From Actinomycetota bacterium (GTDB taxonomy: Bacteria > Actinomycetota > CADDZG01 > WHSQ01), in assembly GCA_016781115.1 (NCBI GenBank), contig JADDQX010000073.1, forward strand, positions 1 through 10,259: a DNA stretch of 10,259 bases, read 5' to 3'. A program made the position numbers and the translations under genes. The notes beneath the pieces are model-generated. The model was not told where the DNA came from. It saw nothing but the letters and a program-made list of their open reading frames with translations, and made no database searches. Positions 5,705-10,259 of this stretch are shown piece by piece; within the stretch, counting starts at the first letter, position 1; each line of letters starts with the position of its first letter.

Positions 5705-6675
5705 TAGCGGCCGGTTCCGGGTGGGGCCGCTCCGCCGTCGCGGCTGCGGCGATCGATGGCGAAACCCGAACCTTCACGACGCTTCGCGAACTGCTTCATC
5801 TCGCTCGCGATCTCGGCTGCCTCCCAGTGGCTCGAGATCTGTCGCTGCACATTCGACGCTATGCCGATCGACACGCTGGCTATGGGGTACCGGTGCAGCT
5901 GCTTCTGACGGTCCACGACGTCGATGTAGCCGTTAGCGGCATCGGTCGGATCGTAGAGCTCGATGACCTCCCTGTCCCATGCCTCGATCACGGCCGTCGC
6001 GGCCTTCTCGGCGGTATCGGCCGTGACCACCGCGACGAAGTCATCCCCGCCTATGTGACCGAGGAAGGCCTCCGGCCCCCCATGCTCGGAAACGGCTTCG
6101 GACGCGCAGCGCGCGAGGAGCTTTAGCGCTTCGTCTCCCCGCAAGAAGCCGTAATAGTCGTTGAAGGCCTTGAAGTCATCGATGTCGATGTACATGACGC
6201 CGAATGGCTCGCCCTTCTGTACCTTGCGGGTGACCTCCTCCTGGATCTGGACGTTGCCGGGGAGCTGCGTGAGCGGGTTGATCGCCCGCATCTCCTTGGA
6301 GCGGCGGAGAGCCGATTTCACCCTCGCGATTAGCTCCGTGGGGTCGAATGGCTTGATCATGTAATCGTCCGCACCGGCCGTAAGCCCCACCACCTTGTCG
6401 GCGGACAGCGATTTCGCGGTCAGCATGATGATCGAGATGTTCTTCGTCCTGCCGTCGGAGCGGAGGCGCTGACAGACCTCGAAGCCGTCGACCTTCGGCA
6501 TCATCACGTCCAGCAAGATGAGGTCCGGGTTCAGGTCATAGGCGTGGTGAAGAGCCTGTTCCCCGTCGAAGGCCGTAACCACGTCAAATCCCTCGAGGCG
6601 CAGGTTGACCTCGACGAAGCGGACTATGTCTTCGTCATCATCGGCGATCAAGATGGTGTCCGGCATGGCTGCCAT
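5704..6675 (-). CDS. Response regulator with receiver and GGDEF-like domain
   Basis: A cytoplasmic two-component regulator of about 323 residues; the numbers here count from GTG at 6678, one codon earlier. The receiver domain (about 8-125) is complete, with acidic residues 13-15, phospho-acceptor Asp57 in LILLDVMMPK, Thr87 and Lys109. A GGDEF-fold domain follows (about 133-310) with NPLTQLPGN, YIDIDDFKAFND and RGDEALKLLA. The signature reads GGDDF (210-214) instead of GG[DE]EF, and there is no RxxD inhibitory site ahead of it, so cyclic-di-GMP synthesis is uncertain. The chosen start, ATG 6675-6673, overlaps the rpe stop (TGATG); ATG 6666-6664 is also possible. It is an unexpected guest between rpe and ribD, with no histidine kinase in the window. 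Confidence 0.93.
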   Translation of the reverse strand: MAAMPDTILIADDDEDIVRFVEVNLRLEGFDVVTAFDGEQALHHAYDLNPDLILLDVMMPKVDGFEVCQRLRSDGRTKNISIIMLTAKSLSADKVVGLTAGADDYMIKPFDPTELIARVKSALRRSKEMRAINPLTQLPGNVQIQEEVTRKVQKGEPFGVMYIDIDDFKAFNDYYGFLRGDEALKLLARCASEAVSEHGGPEAFLGHIGGDDFVAVVTADTAEKAATAVIEAWDREVIELYDPTDAANGYIDVVDRQKQLHRYPIASVSIGIASNVQRQISSHWEAAEIASEMKQFAKRREGSGFAIDRRSRDGGAAPPGTGR

Positions 6676-7364
6676 CACCTTCCCCGCTGCTCGAGCTCGT
6701 CCAAGCGTTCCCTCATCCTCCGCGCGGCTGCGACGGGATGGATGCCGTCGAAGACGGCACTCCCCGCCACAACGATCTCCGCTCCAGCATCAACTGCCTC
6801 ATCTACCGTGGAGAGGTTCACCCCTCCATCCACCTCTATATCGGCCTCTGCACCGGCGGCCGTGACCAGCTCCTTCGCCCGCCGGATCTTCGGCAGGACC
6901 TCGTGAAGGAAGGGCTGCCCGCCGAACCCGGGCCTGACCGTCATCATAAGGACAACGTCCAGAGTTTGGAGGTGGGGACCGATGACATCTACGTCGATAT
7001 CGGGGTGGACTGCGATCCCCACCCCTCCTCCCAGAGCCGTGATGTGGTCGATCACCTCGCGCGCGTCGGGCACGACCTCGGGATGGAAAGAGACCCGTTG
7101 CGCCCCCGCCTCGATGAACGTGCGCGCGTAACGCAGTGGGTTTTCGATCATGAGATGCACGTGAAGCGGAACCTCGCACGACCGTCGCACCGCCTCGACG
7201 GTCGACGCTCCGAAGGTGAGGTTCGGCACGTAGTGCCCGTCCATCACGTCGAGGTGGAACCAGTCCACGTACGACTCGACCGAGCGGACCTCGTCGCCGA
7301 GGCGGGCGAAGTCGGCGGTCAGGATCGACGGCGCCAGCTTGAGACGGTTCACGGGCTGCATCAT
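6675..7364 (-). CDS. rpe: Ribulose-phosphate 3-epimerase
   Basis: Rpe interconverts ribulose 5-phosphate and xylulose 5-phosphate in the pentose phosphate pathway, in the cytoplasm. The 229-residue TIM barrel carries the family signatures LAPSILTADFARLG, HLDVMDGHYVPNLTFG, VRPGFGGQPF and EVDGGVN. Metal ligands His37, Asp39, His70 and Asp179 are all present. The start ATG overlaps the fmt stop by 4 nt (ATGA); a second ATG follows at once. Ribulose 5-phosphate is a substrate of RibBA further down the operon, so the grouping makes metabolic sense, and rpe next to rib genes is known from other actinobacteria. The rsmB (sun/fmu) gene often found between fmt and rpe is missing here. Confidence 0.97.
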   Translation of the reverse strand: MMQPVNRLKLAPSILTADFARLGDEVRSVESYVDWFHLDVMDGHYVPNLTFGASTVEAVRRSCEVPLHVHLMIENPLRYARTFIEAGAQRVSFHPEVVPDAREVIDHITALGGGVGIAVHPDIDVDVIGPHLQTLDVVLMMTVRPGFGGQPFLHEVLPKIRRAKELVTAAGAEADIEVDGGVNLSTVDEAVDAGAEIVVAGSAVFDGIHPVAAARRMRERLDELEQRGR

Positions 7365-8284
7365 GACCCCAGATGGTGCTTCGGGCCGACGCGGAGGCCG
7401 CGCGCGAGGTCGGACCCACTCATGCGCCTCTTGCCGCGTAGCTGCACGTCGACTAGCTCGAGCTCATCGTCGGCGGTGCCGACGATGAGGCGCTCCGACG
7501 CCATCAGCTCCCCCGGTGCGAGATCGACGCCGTGGGTCGCCTTCACGCGCCACACCTTGAGCCGCTCCCCGTCCAGGGTCGTCCACGCGCCCGGGGCCGG
7601 ATCCATCGCCCTCACCTGGGCATCGATGCTGGCGGCGGGCCGAGACCAGTCGATGCGAGCCTCTTCGGGTGTGATCTTCGGCGCGTACGTGGCGAGCGAG
7701 TCGTCCTGTGGCTCCGGCGCGACGTTGCCGCTCACGTAGTCCGGAGCCACGGTCACCAGGAGCTCTGCCCCGATGCGAGACAACCGTTCGCCGACGGCGC
7801 CGGCGGTGTCCTCTGGACCGATATCGGTCTCTCGCCGCGCCAGCACGGGCCCTTCGTCCATCCCTTGCGTCAGGACCATGAGCGAGACGCCGGTGCGGTC
7901 GCGGCCGTCCAAGATTGCGCGCTGCACCGGTGCCGCGCCTCGGTACGACGGCAACAAGGAGAAGTGCACGTTGACGAACCCGTGCGGGGGTATCTCCAGC
8001 AACGAGACCGGAAGGATGCTGCCGTACGCGACCACGACGGCGAGGTCCGGAGCGAGAGCGCGCAGCCGGTCGTGGAACCAGGGGTCGCGCACCTTTTCCG
8101 GCTGGATCACCTCGACCCCCGCCTCCAGCGCGCGCTGCTTCACAGGCGACGGCCGCAGCTGCATCCCGCGCCCGGCCGGGCGGTCTGGATTCGTGACGAC
8201 CGCCGCCACCTCGATCTCCGAGCGCAGCAACGCATCGAGGCTCGGCACTGCCCACTCCGGCGTCCCGAAGAAGACGGTCCTCAG
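7361..8284 (-). CDS. fmt: Methionyl-tRNA formyltransferase, probable CTG start
   Basis: Fmt formylates initiator Met-tRNA with 10-formyl-tetrahydrofolate, preparing it for initiation. The 307-residue reading has the formyltransferase core with NPDRPAGRG, NVHFSLLPSYRGAAP (Asn105, His107) and GMDEGP (Asp143), and a C-terminal tRNA-binding domain including EEARIDW. The first ATG/GTG in frame (GTG 8248) would delete the conserved first strand. In-frame upstream sequence encodes RTVFFGTPEWA, which belongs to the family N-terminus. The only codon able to start there is CTG (8284-8282), with GGAGGG 6 nt ahead, overlapping the def stop as CTGA. I therefore infer a CTG start. No ATG, GTG or TTG lies further upstream in the nearby frame. 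Confidence 0.95.
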   Translation of the reverse strand: MRTVFFGTPEWAVPSLDALLRSEIEVAAVVTNPDRPAGRGMQLRPSPVKQRALEAGVEVIQPEKVRDPWFHDRLRALAPDLAVVVAYGSILPVSLLEIPPHGFVNVHFSLLPSYRGAAPVQRAILDGRDRTGVSLMVLTQGMDEGPVLARRETDIGPEDTAGAVGERLSRIGAELLVTVAPDYVSGNVAPEPQDDSLATYAPKITPEEARIDWSRPAASIDAQVRAMDPAPGAWTTLDGERLKVWRVKATHGVDLAPGELMASERLIVGTADDELELVDVQLRGKRRMSGSDLARGLRVGPKHHLGS

Positions 8285-8817
8285 AGACCGCCCTCCGCGG
8301 CGCCTCGGGGCATCGGCGTTGAGGGGAGACCCAGAGCCTCGTTCCTCAAGCGCGTCAGAGCCTCCTTGCGCAGCTCCTCCGGCAGATGGTCGATGAACAA
8401 GACGCCGTCCAGGTGGTCGATCTCGTGCTGGCAGACCCGAGCCAGCAGATCCTCCGCGACCAACCGCACCGGCTCGCCGTTCTCATCGACCCCTTCGACC
8501 ACTACGGCGGCCGACCTCACGACCGGGTAGTAGAGCCCGGGCAGCGACAGACACCCTTCTTCCTCCTCGACGGTGCCGCGGGAACGAGACACGATCGCGG
8601 GATTGACCACCACGCCGTGGCGGTCGTCAACCTCCCAGACGAAGATCCGCTCGAGCACACCGACCTGTGGCCCCGCCAGGCCCACCCCCGGCGCCTCGCG
8701 CATCGTCTCCAGCATGTCGTTCGCCAGACGCCTGTGCAGCTCGGTGACCTGGTCGGTCTCGCCCGCGCGCTGACGCAGTACCGGGTCGCCGAACCTTCTG
8801 ATCGGAAGTACCGCCAC
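8281..8817 (-). CDS. def: Peptide deformylase
   Basis: Def removes the formyl group from the N-terminal methionine of new proteins at the ribosome exit. The 178-residue metalloenzyme has motif I GVGLAGPQVG (44-53, with Gly where many members have a second Ala), motif II EGCLS (Cys89), and motif III QHEIDH (His131, Glu132, His135), so the metal site is complete. The start is GTG (8817-8815) with GAGGAG 4 nt ahead, 9 nt after the priA stop. Its stop overlaps the inferred fmt start, which couples the enzymes that remove and add the formyl group, a common pairing. Confidence 0.97.
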   Translation of the reverse strand: MAVLPIRRFGDPVLRQRAGETDQVTELHRRLANDMLETMREAPGVGLAGPQVGVLERIFVWEVDDRHGVVVNPAIVSRSRGTVEEEEGCLSLPGLYYPVVRSAAVVVEGVDENGEPVRLVAEDLLARVCQHEIDHLDGVLFIDHLPEELRKEALTRLRNEALGLPSTPMPRGAAEGGL

Positions 8818-8826
8818 CAGACTCCT

Positions 8827-10259
8827 CTACCGTGGGTCGACGTCGACCCGCAACCGGGTCGAGCGGGGGACGCGGGGCAGGATATCTCTCAGTTCCTCGG
8901 CTACCGGCTGTGCCGCCGGACACTTGAGCAACATCTGGAGACCCCTCGCGCCGCCGGAGCGGGCGTCTCTTCCACCCGAGGGGAAGGGCGCTGAGATGGG
9001 CCCCAGAGCCCGTGCGGAATGAGAGCGCGCGACGGCGGCCACCTGCTCCATCAGCGCGGCCGCCTCATCGCCAAGAGCAGATACCTTCACGAGCTCAGTG
9101 AACGGCGGGTACGAGAGCTCCCGGCGGAGCTCGAGCTCGCGCTGCAGGAAGAAGTCGTAGTCACCCCGCACCACGGCCTGGATCGCGTGGTGGCTGGGAT
9201 CGTTCGTCTGGATCACGACGCGTCCCCCCAGGGCCGCGGGGCCCGCCCACTCCGCCATCTCCACGAGGACCTGGTGAGCCTGCTCTGCAGCGCGGAAGTC
9301 GGGTCGCCGCGTCACAGCGTCGGCATCGAGCACTCCGACCAGAGAGACGTCCGGCCGCAGCGCCGGCTTGGTGCCGAACCAAGTGGTGACGTAGATTCCG
9401 TGGCCGGACCAGGAACGGGTGACGTCCACTCCCAGGCGCGCCGAGGTCGCATCCATGTGGATGACGGGCACCCGCGGGAAGGCCTTCGCCAGCTGCTCCG
9501 CATGACGCTCGGCTCCGCGCCCCAGGTACAGGAAGTGGGTCCCCCCACACGAGGGACACAGGTCCGGTGGGGGCGACTCGAACCCACACCGGCGACAGGC
9601 GACCCGCCGTTGCTGAGCCTCGTACGACAGCCCCGCCTCGCAGCGGGGGCACCTGAGCGAGCGTCGACAGGTCGAGCACCACAGCGTGCGCGCGTAGCCC
9701 CGACGCGGCGCCAGCAGAGCGACCGATCGCTCTGCCCGCAGCGCGTCTCGCACCCGGGCGTGCAACTCCGGCGACAAACCTCCTTCCGGTGGCGGAGGCA
9801 CTACCTCTACGACGGGACGGGCCTCGCGTCGCGCTCGCCGCGGCGGAGACACGCTCCGCATCGTGCCCGCTGTGGCCGCGGCCCCCCATCCGAGAGAGGG
9901 CGTGGCGCTGATCAGAACGCAGGCGGCGCCCTGGAGCCGGGCGCGCTCCAGCGCGACGCGACGGGTGTCGTAACGCGGTGAACGATCCTCCTTGTAGACA
10001 GAATCGTGTTCCTCGTCCACGACGATCAGCCGCAAGCGCGGGCAGGGGGCGAAGACCACGCTGCGCCCGCCGGCCGCCAGGGTGTGGCCCGCCGCCATCC
10101 GCGCCCACGCAGTGGACCGCTCCATCTCGCCGACGGCGGAGTCCACGCGCTCGAGGGCGGGGTGGATCTCGCGCAACTGGTCGATCACGAGCGAGCCGTA
10201 GTGAACCTCGGGGACCGCGACCAGCACCGCGCCGTCCGCGGCGACGGCGGCAGCCGACA
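8827..10259 (-). CDS. priA: Primosomal protein N' (PriA), helicase motifs partly lost, 5' end missing
   Basis: PriA recognises stalled forks and reloads the replicative helicase. About 476 C-terminal residues are visible; the DNA-binding N-terminus and Walker A region lie beyond the right edge. Recognisable in order: VPEV strand, motif II DEEHDSVYKED, motif III SATPS, a full eight-cysteine zinc module (four CxxC pairs: CSTC, CPRC, CRRC, CPSC), then LVGVLDADAVTRRPDFRAAEQ and SYPPFTELVKV. The GTxMxxKGxDFP motif reads GTKPALRPD, and the arginine motif QVAGRAGR reads EMAEWAGP, so ATP-driven unwinding is unlikely. PriA of mycobacteria and Streptomyces is known to lack helicase motifs; here motifs II and III survive. 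The frame stays open to the edge. The stop is 9 nt before def. Confidence 0.94.
   Translation of the reverse strand, partial: SAAAVAADGAVLVAVPEVHYGSLVIDQLREIHPALERVDSAVGEMERSTAWARMAAGHTLAAGGRSVVFAPCPRLRLIVVDEEHDSVYKEDRSPRYDTRRVALERARLQGAACVLISATPSLGWGAAATAGTMRSVSPPRRARREARPVVEVVPPPPEGGLSPELHARVRDALRAERSVALLAPRRGYARTLWCSTCRRSLRCPRCEAGLSYEAQQRRVACRRCGFESPPPDLCPSCGGTHFLYLGRGAERHAEQLAKAFPRVPVIHMDATSARLGVDVTRSWSGHGIYVTTWFGTKPALRPDVSLVGVLDADAVTRRPDFRAAEQAHQVLVEMAEWAGPAALGGRVVIQTNDPSHHAIQAVVRGDYDFFLQRELELRRELSYPPFTELVKVSALGDEAAALMEQVAAVARSHSARALGPISAPFPSGGRDARSGGARGLQMLLKCPAAQPVAEELRDILPRVPRSTRLRVDVDPR

Noticed and set aside
6738..7739. 333-codon open frame on the plus strand
   Set aside because: It lies antisense to rpe and fmt, both with complete family signatures. 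Its His/Arg/Asp-rich composition is typical of a GC-rich shadow frame.
7532..8530. 332-codon open frame on the plus strand
   Set aside because: Antisense to fmt and def; no domain recognised and no ribosome site.

Overview
The window is high-GC, tightly packed chromosomal DNA that I assign to a deep-branching member of the Actinomycetota. The reasons are: the gene order priA-def-fmt-rpe-rib genes; a PriA with damaged helicase motifs; a DUF1844 gene divergent from infC; an infC starting on a non-AUG codon; and a leaderless-type promoter. I cannot name the genus. No tRNA, rRNA, CRISPR array, insertion sequence or phage gene was seen.

Layout. Positions 1-267 (minus) hold the 5' part of infC, encoding IF-3; its C-terminal part lies beyond the window. 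Positions 268-483 are a divergent regulatory region. It holds an infC leader with an intrinsic attenuator, a T-box-like element, and overlapping -10 boxes facing both ways. Positions 484-972 (plus) encode a DUF1844 protein, the only plus-strand gene. A 13-bp bidirectional terminator (979-1008) separates it from a convergent cold-shock gene (1026-1226, minus).

From 1367 to the right edge every gene is on the minus strand. In transcription order these are priA (5' end cut off), def, fmt, rpe, a response regulator with a GGDEF-like domain, ribD, ribE, ribBA, ribH and hisG. Most junctions overlap by 1-4 nt or abut, so this looks like one long operon or superoperon. The one real internal gap is about 56 nt, between the regulator gene and ribD. 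It holds a 9-bp inverted repeat with a third half-site and could be a control point.

How the genes fit together. ribBA supplies both precursors of riboflavin. RibD carries out the deamination and reduction steps, RibH makes lumazine and RibE makes riboflavin; the intervening dephosphorylation enzyme is not here. Rpe keeps ribulose 5-phosphate, a RibBA substrate, in balance. Def and Fmt handle N-formyl-methionine, PriA acts in replication restart, and HisG is the first enzyme of histidine synthesis. No FMN riboswitch was found ahead of ribD.

The most interesting signals are the unusual start codons of two translation-initiation genes: infC on ATC, and fmt on CTG inside a CTGA overlap with def. 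The infC leader with its attenuator and T-box-like motif comes next. The rest is ordinary core metabolism, and I see no clearly new multi-gene system.
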